From Thioalkalivibrio sp. (GTDB taxonomy: Bacteria > Pseudomonadota > Gammaproteobacteria > Ectothiorhodospirales > Ectothiorhodospiraceae), in assembly GCA_007136145.1 (NCBI GenBank), contig SLHN01000278.1, positions 1-13,336 of the forward strand: 13,336 bases of DNA, read 5' to 3'. The translations under genes were made by a program, and so were the position numbers. The notes beneath the pieces are model-generated. The model was not told the DNA's origin, ran no database searches, and worked only from the letters and a program-made list of their open reading frames with translations. Shown one piece after another: positions 1 to 8,200 of this stretch. Position 1 is the stretch's first letter, and every line of letters starts with the position of its first letter.

Positions 1-675
1 AACCTTCCGCCGGCTTATCGGTAGCGGTGGGAAGCCATCCCTGAAGAGGATACGGTGTGTGCTTTGATCCGCCCGCTCGATACCTGCAATCGCGGTTTTC
101 AGGACAAGGCAGGACCGGTGAATGCGGATCAGGTAAGTCTTCCACCGCTCCTCGATTTCGTTCAAGGACAGGTCTACGAAGCCGCTGAGGTTCACGGATT
201 GGGCAAGCACGTAGCCACCATCGGCAACGAAACAATCGAGAGCAGTAAGGCGCACCAGCTCTGTTTTCCTGCCTATGCGGATCACGATCATCGGTGCATC
301 GTCTGGAATGTTCTTCGGCGTCTGTGTGATGCGTTGCAGGGCACTTTCGAGTCGTTCCTTCCGCACTGGCTTCAGCACGTAGTCGGTCACGGCTGCATCG
401 AAAGCGCGGAGCGCATACTCAGGATGAGCGGTGACCAGGATTACTTGCATTCCTGGATATTCGCGCGCCAATTGAGCAGCCAGCGATAGGCCATCGGTGC
501 CCGGCATTTCGATGTCGAGTAATGCGACGTCGATGCGTGCGTCCTCAAGGGCCCTCAGTGCGTCGCATCCGTTGCTGACACAGGCGCAAACTTCATGCCC
601 CAGTTCCTCAACCAACGTCCGCAGCCGTGCACGGGCAGGGGCCTCGTCGCCGGCTATCAGGATCTGCAGGCTCAT
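1..675 (-). CDS. LytTR-family response regulator (AlgR/LytR type), 3' end cut off by window edge
   Basis: A DNA-binding response regulator of which 225 residues are visible in an open frame running off the left edge. I translated it from the reverse strand. Residues 1-115 are a receiver domain: phosphoacceptor Asp54 in a LLDIEMPGTDG context, Thr82 (VTAHPEY) and Lys102 (LKPVRKERL). Residues about 130-225 are a LytTR DNA-binding domain, with the motifs FVADGGYV, YLIRIHRSCLV and a near-terminal LPISRRK. AlgR-type proteins are about 240-250 residues, so only the last few are missing. The ATG overlaps the stop of the kinase gene (ATGA, 672-675), which fixes the start and implies translational coupling. 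Oddity: the usual acidic pair reads AGDE instead of VDDE, so the first Asp is Gly9 while Asp10 is kept. Family assignment is firm; the regulon is unknown. Confidence 0.93.
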   Translation of the reverse strand, partial: MSLQILIAGDEAPARARLRTLVEELGHEVCACVSNGCDALRALEDARIDVALLDIEMPGTDGLSLAAQLAREYPGMQVILVTAHPEYALRAFDAAVTDYVLKPVRKERLESALQRITQTPKNIPDDAPMIVIRIGRKTELVRLTALDCFVADGGYVLAQSVNLSGFVDLSLNEIEERWKTYLIRIHRSCLVLKTAIAGIERADQSTHRILFRDGFPPLPISRRKV

Positions 676-1733
676 TGGTTCGATCCCGCTGTATCGTTGG
701 AGACGGGCAATTCAACACGGACGCGGTAACGGCCAGGCTCCCGTGTGACCCGAACGCTTGCCCTGTCGCCGAAGTGTTGGTGAAGCCGTGCACGTACTTC
801 GTCACCGGCAGTGTGCGTGCCGGCGCCGGTGTGCGTGCCAGTCGAGTTCACGATCTCGGCGAGAAACCCGCTTTTGACGGGCCGCACCATAACCGATACC
901 GAACCGGCCACCCGGTTCGGTGCGATCCCGTGCTGAACCGCGTTTTCCACCAATGGGAGCAAGACCAGCGAAGGCAATGAGATGCCGAGTTCGTGGTCCG
1001 GCGGCACGTCCCATTGCACCTGCAGCCGCTCTCCAAAGCGAGTCTGCTCGATTTCCAGGTACGCGCGTGCGAGGCGAAGCTCTTCGGCCAGGGAATGGGT
1101 CACACCGGTGGCAAAAGTCGCCCGAAAAAGATCCGCGAGATCCAGCGTCACTTGTTCCGCCCGCTCGGGATCGCTGTGGCAAAGGCTGGCAATGGTGTTC
1201 ATGCTGTTGAATAGAAAATGGGGGCGGACTCGCGCACGGAGCGCCTGTTCTCGGGCTCGTGCAACCATTTGCAGTTCGCGCTTCCACGCGGCGATCAGGT
1301 AGAAGTAACGCATCGCAATCAGGCTGAGTAGCGCGGCGACCGCGATAACCCGCAGTCGGTCCTCGCTGGCCGCGAAGAAATAGCGTTCAGCCACGAGGTG
1401 GACCGCCGCGGTGTTGACCACTGGGAGCAGGGTGGGCATCACGACTTGCCACAGCATCGGTAATTGGCGCAACCAGCGTTGGAGCAAGCACAGCAGCAGC
1501 AGGCTGCTGAAGGCGACCCAGAAGGCGAAGATCAGAATCGGGGCGAGTGTGGTGAGCGGATCGCTCGGATCCCGCAGCAACGCCATCGCGAGCGCGAGCA
1601 GTCCCACCACGACGAACACTCGCAGCAAGGTTTCAGCGGAGCAGAAATCCGGCAGCAGATGGGTTTCCGTGGTCGCCGGGCTGTTCGATGGGGCACGGGT
1701 TTCGGGTTCCTCAGGGTTTCTGGTGTCGGCCAT
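672..1733 (-). CDS. LytS/AlgZ-type membrane sensor histidine kinase
   Basis: A 353-residue kinase of the LytS/YehU/AlgZ (FimS) class, partner of the LytTR regulator it overlaps. Hydrophobic segments at about 36-53, 62-84, 93-115 and 127-147 predict four membrane helices and no large periplasmic domain. The His-kinase motif RPHFLFNSMNTIASL has His172; the N box LPLVENAVQHGI has Asn264. The C-terminal ATP-lid region lacks a recognisable glycine-rich GxGLxNxRxRL motif: there is only AGDEVRARLHQHFGD, preceded by a duplicated GTHT segment. AlgZ-like kinases are known to be degenerate here, so this need not mean inactivity. The frame is open upstream to 1928, but I chose the ATG at 1733 (MADTRNPEEP) because it gives the usual family length and the upstream translation is arginine-rich and featureless. 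An alternative ATG lies at 1802. The gene is divergent from brnTA. Confidence 0.9.
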   Translation of the reverse strand: MADTRNPEEPETRAPSNSPATTETHLLPDFCSAETLLRVFVVVGLLALAMALLRDPSDPLTTLAPILIFAFWVAFSSLLLLCLLQRWLRQLPMLWQVVMPTLLPVVNTAAVHLVAERYFFAASEDRLRVIAVAALLSLIAMRYFYLIAAWKRELQMVARAREQALRARVRPHFLFNSMNTIASLCHSDPERAEQVTLDLADLFRATFATGVTHSLAEELRLARAYLEIEQTRFGERLQVQWDVPPDHELGISLPSLVLLPLVENAVQHGIAPNRVAGSVSVMVRPVKSGFLAEIVNSTGTHTGAGTHTAGDEVRARLHQHFGDRASVRVTREPGRYRVRVELPVSNDTAGSNQ

Positions 1734-1950
1734 CTCGCGAATTCCCCGGCTGCCCGGCGTGTGGCGGCGCACGGTTGGTACTTTCAATGGTAGTGCATCC
1801 ATGGCGATGGTGGGGGAATGCCGGCTATCAGGATGAGCCCCCCGGTCTTGCGCGCGGAAATGTTCCGAACCCTCTCTCCGCGCGCTGCACGGGCCAGAAC
1901 CAGGGTGCGCCCCCGGCGGGGAGCCCACTTTGCCTGGTCCAATGGTCGCC

Positions 1951-1978
1951 TTGACAAACCTATTAATGTCGATACATT
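1951..1978 (+). promoter_or_regulatory. Probable sigma70 promoter of brnTA
   Basis: A perfect -35 hexamer TTGACA lies at 1951-1956 and a -10-like TACATT at 1973-1978, with a 16-bp spacer. Predicted transcription start is about 1985-1986, at the second in-frame ATG of brnT (1986) and downstream of the first (1980). No Shine-Dalgarno sequence precedes either ATG, so a leaderless brnT transcript is plausible. The -35 match is seen directly; the start site is inference. Confidence 0.6.
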
Positions 1979-1981
1979 AAT
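1962..1981. promoter_or_regulatory. Palindromic operator candidate overlapping the brnTA promoter
   Basis: The arms ATTAATGT (1962-1969) and ACATTAAT (1974-1981) are perfect reverse complements around the 4-bp centre CGAT. The AT-rich palindrome stands out in GC-rich surroundings. It covers the promoter spacer, the -10 hexamer and the first ATG of brnT. BrnA antitoxins are ribbon-helix-helix proteins known to autorepress their operon, so this is the natural binding site for BrnA or the BrnT-BrnA complex. The palindrome is seen; the ligand is inference. Confidence 0.65.
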
Positions 1982-2282
1982 GGCTATGGAGCCAGTCTAT
2001 TCATGGGATGAAGGGAAGAGGCAGCAAAACTTGTCCAAACATGGGCTTGACTTCCTGGACGCTGATCTGGTTTTGGAGAGCCCTTATCGGCTTGAGATTG
2101 ATAGCGAGCGCAGCGGTGAACGACGCCGACAGGTATTTGCCTACGTGTTCGAGGTTCTGATGGTTCTTGCCGTGGTTTATCTGCCGGGGGATACGCTACG
2201 GATCATCAGTTTTCGCCCGGCCAACCGTCGCGAACGGGAGATGTACCATGAGTGGCTCGAAATGGACGGTGAAGTCGAGTGA
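1980..2282 (+). CDS. brnT: BrnT family toxin of a type II toxin-antitoxin system
   Basis: About 100 residues (98 if started at the ATG at 1986), the usual size for BrnT. BrnT proteins are RelE-like ribonuclease toxins that arrest growth by cutting RNA and are neutralised by BrnA. Family signatures are the N-terminal YSWDEGKRQQNLSKHGLDF block (BrnT consensus F.WD..K...N..KHG), a central hydrophobic strand (VLMVLAVVYL), and the C-terminal RIISFRPANRREREMYHEW block. The open frame extends upstream to 1818, but that translation is unlike any BrnT and crosses the promoter and operator, so I start at 1980. The gene overlaps brnA by 35 bp, typical of this toxin-first module. Expression is probably held down by the palindrome at its start. 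Confidence 0.92.
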   Translation: MAMEPVYSWDEGKRQQNLSKHGLDFLDADLVLESPYRLEIDSERSGERRRQVFAYVFEVLMVLAVVYLPGDTLRIISFRPANRREREMYHEWLEMDGEVE

Positions 2283-2598
2283 GGAGATGCGCGCCGCGCG
2301 CGAGCGTGGTGAGAGTCGTTCGAACTGGGACGATGTGCGGCGCAGGGTTCGCGCGGGCAATGAGCCCGAGACGGACCCTGATTCCCCCGACGCAACCGCG
2401 CTTCTCCAGGAGGAAATCGCGCGTCGACGCGTTGGCAGGCCAGCGGGCAGCGGGAATAAGGAACAGGTCTCGATTCGGCTGGATCGTAGCGTTCTGGCGG
2501 CTTTCAGGGGCACCGGAAAGGGTTGGCAGACGCGAGTGAACGATGCGCTCGTAGACTGGCTGAAGCACCATTCTCCGAACCAGAACGGACAGCGCTAG
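2248..2598 (+). CDS. brnA: BrnA family antitoxin
   Basis: A 116-residue antitoxin that binds and neutralises BrnT and should repress the operon. The N-terminal half (about 1-58) is charged and poorly structured in appearance and is the likely toxin-binding part. Residues 61-108 form the typical BrnA C-terminal ribbon-helix-helix region: RVGRPAGSGNKEQVSIRLD, then AFRGTGKGWQTRVNDALVDWL. The ATG at 2248 has a good ribosome binding site (GGGAG at 2236-2240, 7-nt spacing) inside the brnT coding sequence, so antitoxin can be translated efficiently from the shared message even if brnT is poorly initiated. A second ATG at 2287 is possible but has no better support. No terminator is evident after the stop. 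Confidence 0.92.
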   Translation: MSGSKWTVKSSEEMRAARERGESRSNWDDVRRRVRAGNEPETDPDSPDATALLQEEIARRRVGRPAGSGNKEQVSIRLDRSVLAAFRGTGKGWQTRVNDALVDWLKHHSPNQNGQR

Positions 2599-2985
2599 GA
2601 GCCCAAGTCCGAACCTGATTGGTTGGAAGTGTTGCCCATGGTGATCCAGATGACCTTGGGTGGAGCTCCGTGGATGTCGAGCAGATTCAGGAAATTGTGA
2701 ACTCCTGGACACTCACCTCGTTTGTCGCCAGCGCTCACTTCCCTGGCTTTGGGTTGAAAGGTGGTTGCAGAACACGCCGGCTGGCCTCCGGGCCTCGAGC
2801 GGTGCGATTCGCTTCGCTCATTGACACCCTACGGGGTGGCGCGCATCTGGGCTGGGAACGATCCCGGCTTGGTGCAGCCGAATGGTATCCTTCGCGGGTG
2901 CGAGCGGTGTCGCGCGCGGAAGTCGTCCGCGATGCGCGCCGCAAGCGTGAAATCGCACCGTATGGCAACAGGCAGGGCAGGTGGC
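2599..2985. other. Intergenic stretch with no convincing gene
   Basis: No reading frame here shows a recognisable protein family or a good start. Open frames that cross it (from 2619 and 2761 on plus, 2712 and 3001 on minus) are shadows of neighbouring genes or translations of the repeat half-copy at 2784-2833. The stretch must hold the 3' end of the brnTA transcript and the promoter of the downstream SUMF1-fold gene, but I find neither a clear intrinsic terminator nor a convincing -35/-10 pair. Confidence 0.5.
2784..2833 (+). repeat. Palindromic intergenic repeat, copy A (half element)
   Basis: This 50-bp stretch closely matches the right half of copy B (3931-3980). It runs from a GCCTCCGGGCCTCGAGCGG-like block through a GCGATTCGCTTCGCTCATTG block and ends in ACACCCTACG. 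The opposite arm with its GTAGGGTG end is not found on the left, so this is a half copy or a decayed element. Differences from copy B are scattered substitutions. Confidence 0.85.
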
Positions 2986-3849
2986 ATGGCAAACGCAGCA
3001 TTACAACGAACGGATACCGCGGATATTCGGGCCCGGCAACGGCAGGTGGCGCGGGAAGCGGATCTGCCGGTGACCTTCCGCGATCGGAGCCGCGAGGATG
3101 TCCCGGTTCCGGAGTTGCAGGTGATTCCGGCGGGAGAGTTCGAGATGGGTTCGACGGCGTCGGAATTCGGGCATGCGCCTACCGAGTTGCCTCGGCGCTT
3201 CGTGTTGATCGAGCGGCCGTTCGCGCTCGGCCGCTACACGGTGACTCGGGCCGAGTTCGCGGCATTTCAACGCGCCACCGGCTGGATGCCGCGCCCCGAG
3301 GTTCTGTGGCCCGAGCGCGAACGGCAGCCGGTGTTCAACGTTCGGCTCGCCGATGTCGAGGCTTATCTCGCGTGGCTGCGCGATGTTACCGGCAAACGCT
3401 ACCGGTTACCGACCGAGGCGGAGTGGGAGTGCGCGGCCCGTGCTGGCACCCGCACGGCGTTTGCGTTCGGTGATTCGGTCAGTTGCCGCGATGTCCACTT
3501 CAATTCCCTGTTTCCGTACGATGAACGCAGAGAGCGGCGCAAGTGGTACATCCCCTTGTGTATCCCGACACCGCGCCCGCTCGAGGTCGGCAGTTTTGCG
3601 CCGAATCTCCTGGGACTGCATGACATGCACGGTAATGTGCAGGAGTTTACCGCCTCGCCATGGCGTGACAGTCATGTGGACCTGCCGCGCAATGGTGTCC
3701 ATGGGCGCGGCGGAGACGAGGAATGGTGGGTGGTGAAAGGTGGCTCGTGGTTCGATCCGGCGGTCGCCTGTCGCAGCGCCGCGCGTCGCCGCCGGCATGT
3801 AAGCGAAATGGACACCAACCTGGGTTTTCGGGTGCTGCGCGAGATCTAG
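2986..3849 (+). CDS. SUMF1/formylglycine-generating-enzyme fold protein, probably non-catalytic
   Basis: A 287-residue protein of the FGE-sulfatase (COG1262) superfamily. The domain begins at about residue 46 with VIPAGEFEMGS, continues with ALGRYTVTRAEFAAFQRATG, then YRLPTEAEWECAARAGT and LGLHDMHGNVQEFTAS, and ends with GGSW (252-255)...RSAAR...TNLGFRVLREI. True FGE enzymes, which convert a sulfatase Cys to formylglycine, carry two catalytic Cys after GGS. Here the segment reads FDPAVAC with only Cys262, so sulfatase activation is unlikely; the fold is also used in binding and other roles. No sulfatase gene is nearby. I chose the ATG at 2986; the frame is open to 2761 but upstream translates repeat copy A. 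An ATG at 2962 is the main alternative. No signal peptide is apparent. Function unknown. Confidence 0.85.
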   Translation: MANAALQRTDTADIRARQRQVAREADLPVTFRDRSREDVPVPELQVIPAGEFEMGSTASEFGHAPTELPRRFVLIERPFALGRYTVTRAEFAAFQRATGWMPRPEVLWPERERQPVFNVRLADVEAYLAWLRDVTGKRYRLPTEAEWECAARAGTRTAFAFGDSVSCRDVHFNSLFPYDERRERRKWYIPLCIPTPRPLEVGSFAPNLLGLHDMHGNVQEFTASPWRDSHVDLPRNGVHGRGGDEEWWVVKGGSWFDPAVACRSAARRRRHVSEMDTNLGFRVLREI

Positions 3850-3861
3850 CGAAAAAAATAC

Positions 3862-3981
3862 GCGTAGGGTGCCGTGAGGCGAAGCCGAACCGCACCGATT
3901 CCACGCTGGCCCAGCCATCCAGCCACACAGGCCTCCGGGGCTCGAGCGGTGCAATTCGCTGCGCTCATTGGCACCCTACGC
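3862..3981. repeat. Palindromic intergenic repeat, copy B (complete, 120 bp)
   Basis: Perfect 12-bp terminal inverted repeats GCGTAGGGTGCC (3862-3873) and GGCACCCTACGC (3970-3981). The arms extend imperfectly to about 34 bp each: the left continues GTGAGGCGAAGCCGAACCGC, the right inner arm is GGTGCAATTCGCTGCGCTCA. The roughly 50-bp centre is not palindromic overall. It begins 12 bp after the stop of the SUMF1-fold gene. No target-site duplication is visible and there is no coding capacity. In RNA it could form a long hairpin and perhaps end or stabilise the upstream transcript. Confidence 0.9.
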
Positions 3982-4115
3982 CTGCCCTTGCATGGTTCGG
4001 GGTGGCCGACAATTTTTGCGTTGATTGGGGTTTCCCCCTTGACCAGCGTGCAGCGGCGGCGAACACTGTGGGTTGCAACAGGTCCAATTTGCACAAACCA
4101 GATCGGGAAGCGGAC

Positions 4116-5249
4116 ATGGAGACGGAGGCGCGGCCGGTCATTCTGATCGTCGACGATGTTCCCGAGAACCTTTCGGTGCTTACCGCGCTGTTGCGGCCCG
4201 ATTATCGTGTGCTTGCAGCGTCCAGCGGCGCGGATGCGCTGCGGGTAGCCGCGGGGAACATACGGCCGGACCTGATTCTGCTCGACATCATGATGCCGGA
4301 AATGACCGGCTATACCGTGCTTGGCCGGCTGCGCGAGGAACCGGCGACGCGCGATATCCCCGTGGTGTTTCTGACCGCGCTGGCGGACGCCGGCGACGAG
4401 GAATACGGGCTGCGGCTGGGTGCGGCCGACTACATCACCAAGCCGATCAAGCCCGCGGTCGTGCTCGCCCGCGTGCGCAGCCAGCTGGAAGCGAAGAAGG
4501 CGCGCGACTGGCTGCGCGATCAGAACGCCGCGCTGGAAGCCGAAGTGGCGCGGCGCATGCGCGAGAACGATCTCACGCAACTGGTGGTGATCCGCGCTCT
4601 CGCGCACCTTGCCGAGACGCGCGACCCGGAGACCGGCAACCATATTCTGCGCACCCAGGGGTATGTGCATCAGCTCGCGCTGCACCTGCGCGAGCATCCG
4701 CGTTTTGCCGAGACTCTGACCGATCGCTACATTGATCTCCTCACGCGCTCGGCGCCGCTGCACGACATCGGCAAGGTCGGCATCCCGGACCATATCCTGC
4801 TGAAACCGGGGCCGTTGAACGCGCAGGAGTGGGAGATCATGAAAACCCACGCCAAGCTCGGCAGCGACGCGATCGAGCGCACGCAGCAGGATATCGATAC
4901 CCCGCTCGAGTTTCTGACACTGGCGCGGGAGATCGCGCACTGGCACCACGAGCGCTGGGACGGGTCCGGGTATCCCGATGGCCTCGCCGGCGACGCCATC
5001 CCCGTGTCCGCCCGGATCATGGCGCTGGCCGACGTGTTCGATGCCCTGATCTCGCCGCGGATCTACAAGGCACCGATGTCGTTCGACGCCGCCCGCGAAA
5101 TCATCGCCGAGGGCCGGGGAACGCATTTCGACCCCGATATCGCCGACGCCTTTCTGAACGACTTCGACACCTTTCGTGGGATCGCCCAGCGTTATCAGGA
5201 TCAGGACGAACCCCCTGCCGCGGCCAGTGCCGCGCCGAACACCGGCTGA
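4116..5249 (+). CDS. RpfG-type response regulator, REC plus HD-GYP (predicted cyclic-di-GMP phosphodiesterase)
   Basis: A 377-residue cytosolic regulator. Residues 6-125 are a receiver: acidic pair in LIVDDVPEN, phosphoacceptor Asp57 (LLDIMMPEMTG) and the KPIKP lysine. A helical linker (about 125-160) leads to an HD-GYP domain at about 160-355, with HDIGKVGIPD (His216-Asp217), HHERWDGSGYPDG (His277, His278; GYP at 285-287) and ARIMALADVFDAL. All expected metal ligands appear present, so hydrolysis of cyclic-di-GMP is predicted. The ATG at 4116 has a purine-rich site GGGAAG at 4105-4110; upstream in the same frame is repeat-derived sequence. The hybrid kinase starts 5 bp after the stop, so the two are probably co-transcribed and phosphorelay partners. 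A weak promoter candidate (TTGACC at about 4039, 17-bp spacer, AACACT) precedes it but is unconvincing. Confidence 0.93.
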   Translation: METEARPVILIVDDVPENLSVLTALLRPDYRVLAASSGADALRVAAGNIRPDLILLDIMMPEMTGYTVLGRLREEPATRDIPVVFLTALADAGDEEYGLRLGAADYITKPIKPAVVLARVRSQLEAKKARDWLRDQNAALEAEVARRMRENDLTQLVVIRALAHLAETRDPETGNHILRTQGYVHQLALHLREHPRFAETLTDRYIDLLTRSAPLHDIGKVGIPDHILLKPGPLNAQEWEIMKTHAKLGSDAIERTQQDIDTPLEFLTLAREIAHWHHERWDGSGYPDGLAGDAIPVSARIMALADVFDALISPRIYKAPMSFDAAREIIAEGRGTHFDPDIADAFLNDFDTFRGIAQRYQDQDEPPAAASAAPNTG

Positions 5250-5254
5250 CGCGG

Positions 5255-8200
5255 ATGACAGCGGGTCCGGACAAGGACGAACGCGTCGGGCCGGAAGGAC
5301 CGGACGATCGCGATTCTGCCATTGCGCCGGAAAACCCGACCGGCGATCCATGGTGGGCATTGCGTATCACGCTGCTCTATGCGGCGTTCGCGGCGTTGTG
5401 GATACTGCTTTCCGACAAGCTGCTGGGGCTGTGGCTGGATGTGCCGACCGAGCAGGTGCTGGCGTCGACGGTCAAGGGCTGGGTGTTCGTCGCGGTCACC
5501 GCTGCCCTGCTGTTCGCGCTGTTGCGCCGTAGCGCCAGACGGGCCGCCCCCGTTACCCGCGAACGGCCGCTCTGGCGCGAAATCGGGTTGCCGGTCGGGT
5601 TGGTCGGGATCGTGACCCTGGCGCTGGTGGTCGGCGTGGCTGGTTATCTGTACCAGGGCGAGGCCGAGCAGCATCGCCAGCGAATGAGCGCCGTTGCCGA
5701 ACTGAAGGCGCAGCAGGTCGAGGTGTGGATCGACGAACGGCTGCTCAGCGCGGGTCTGCGCGCTTCCAGTTTCCCGCAGGCCGAGCTTTACCAGCGCTGG
5801 AAAGAGGACGGCGATCTCGACGCCCGCGACCGGTTGTTCCTGCGCCTGCGGCAGTTCGCCGATGCCGGGCGTTTCGCTTCGGTGTCGCTGCTCGGCCCGG
5901 ACGGGCAGTTGCTTTGGTCGCTGGATTATCAGGGGCATCCCGTCGTTTTCGAGGATTCGGTGCGGCAGGAGTTGCTGGCGCTCGCGCGGTCGGACAGCGT
6001 TGGTTTCGTCGGGCCTTATCTCGATGTTTTCGGCGAGGTGCATCTGGATTTCGTCGCGACGCTGCCGCTTGAAACGGACGCAAAACCCGTCGTCGTATTG
6101 CATACGGGTATCGATGACTTCCTTTCGCCGCGGCTGCGCGACTGGCCGCTGCCGAGCCGAAGTGGCGAGATCGTGCTGTTCCGGCGCGACGGGTCGGACA
6201 TCGTTTTTCTGACTCCGCTGGCAGGGGTCAGCGAGGAACCGCTGGCGCGCCGACCGGCCGACGATCAACGTCTGCTCGCCGCGCAGCTCATACGCGGTTC
6301 CACTGATGCGCTCGAATTCGTGAGCGGGGTCGATTACCGCGACGTTCCGGTCTCGGGTGTCGGCCGCGCGATCGAGGGGACCGACTGGCATCTGCTGGCG
6401 AAAGTCGATTCCAGCGAACAGTTCGCGTCCTCGGTCCGTTCGCTGGCGTGGGTGGTTTTCGCCGGGGCCCTGTTCTTCCTGGCTTTCTCGGTTTCGCTGT
6501 ACCTGTCGCGTCAGCGCAGGCGATTCGCGGTGGCGGACGCGGTGCGGCATTCGCAGTCCGAGCGTTTGCGGACCCTGCGTCTGCTCGAGGCGTTGCTGGA
6601 AAGTTCGGACGATGCGATCTACGCGAAGGATACGCAGGGACGGCACCTGCTGTGCAACCGGGCGGCCGCCGGGTTCATTGGTCGGCCGGTCGCGGCGGTA
6701 CTCGGGGAGAATGATTACGCGCTGTTCGCTGCCGAGGACGCCGAGCGGATGACCGAAATCCAGCGGCGGGTGATCGAGGAGGAACGAACGATCACCAGCG
6801 AGGAAACGCTGGCGATGCCGGATGGCTCCCGGATCTTTCTGACCACCCGCAGCCCTCTGCGCGACGAGCACAACCGTGTGATCGGTGTCGTTGGTATCTC
6901 GCGTGACGTGACTGAGCGGGCGCGCGAGCAGGAAGCCCTGCGCGAGAGCGCGGCAAGGTTGCAAACGATCAGCGACAGCCTGCCGCAGGCGTATCTCTAC
7001 GAATACACCTACGATATCGAAGACCCCAGGTTCCTGTCGCTCAGCGCCAATTTCGAATCGGTTCACGGATTATCCGTTGACGAAGCGCTACGCGATGGGA
7101 GTCGTGTACTGGCGCAGGTCGAGCCCGGGCACAGGGGGTTGTGGCAGGCGAAACAGCAATACAGCGTGGAACGACTCATTGATTTCCGTGGCGAGGTTCC
7201 ATTCATTCGCGCAGATGGCGAGCGGCGCTGGTTGCTGGTGCAGTCGCGTCCGCAACCGCTGGACGGGGGGCGGGTGGTCTGGCGCGGCGTTGCGATGGAC
7301 GTGACCGAGCGCAAGGAGGCCGAGCAACAGGTGCGGAAACTCGCCCAGGCGGTCGAGCAAAGCGTCGACAGCATCGTGATCGCGAATCTCGACGCCGAGA
7401 TCGAGTACGTGAACGCCGCGTTCGAGCGGGTCACCGGATACACGCGCGATGAGGTTCTCGGACAGAACCCGAGCATCCTGCATTCGGGCAGGACGCCGGA
7501 GCAAACCTACGAGGAACTCTGGAAATCCATCCCCCGGGGCGAAACCTGGGAGGGTGAATTCTGCAACAAGCGCAAGGACGGCAGCGAATACATCGAGTGG
7601 GCGATCATCGCCCCTTTGCGGCAGCCGGATGGGCGCATCACGCACTACGTGGCGGTCAAGAAGGACATTACCGAGCAGAAACGGGTAGCCGAGGAACTCG
7701 AACGGCACCGCGAGCATCTTGAGGAGCTGGTCGAGAAGCGCACCGCCGAACTGCGGCAGGCGCGCCTTGAAGCAGAGGCGGCCAATGCCGCGAAGAGTGC
7801 GTTCCTGGCCAACATGAGCCACGAAATCCGCACCCCGATGAATGCGATCATCGGGCTCACGCACCTGCTGCGCCGCGATGGGGTTCCGCCGGGGCAGGTC
7901 GAGCGTCTGGATCGGATCGACAACGCCGGCCGGCATCTGCTGTCGATCATCAACGATATCCTGGATCTGTCGAAGATCGAGGCCGGGCGACTGCAGCTCG
8001 AGGACACCGATTTCCACCTCTCCGCGATCCTCGACAACGTCGCTTCGATCATCCGGGACCCGGCGCGGGAGAAGGGGCTGAAGATCGAGATCGAGCCGGA
8101 TGCGGTGCCGGTCTGGCTGCGCGGGGATCCGACCCGGTTGCGCCAGGCGCTGCTGAATCTGGCCGGCAACGCGGTGAAGTTCACCGATTCCGGGTCGATC

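Noticed and set aside
55..489. Plus-strand open frame of 144 codons at the left edge
   Set aside because: Antisense to the LytTR response regulator, whose receiver and DNA-binding motifs are unmistakable.
2619..3473. Plus-strand open frame of 284 codons overlapping the SUMF1-fold gene
   Set aside because: Most of it is a frame-shifted shadow of the SUMF1-fold gene; the part before 2986 has no recognisable motif.
4829..5254. Upstream extension of the hybrid kinase reading frame
   Set aside because: This part is an out-of-frame reading of the HD-GYP gene; the kinase's first membrane segment begins shortly after the ATG at 5255.
3846..5360. Long minus-strand open frame (504 codons) opposite the HD-GYP gene
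   Set aside because: It is antisense to a gene with clear REC and HD-GYP motifs, shows no family motif of its own, and partly translates repeat copy B. GC-rich codon use commonly opens such shadow frames.
5201..7066. Minus-strand open frame of 621 codons opposite the hybrid kinase
   Set aside because: Arginine/glutamine-rich translation without domain signatures, antisense to well-defined TM, sensor and PAS regions.
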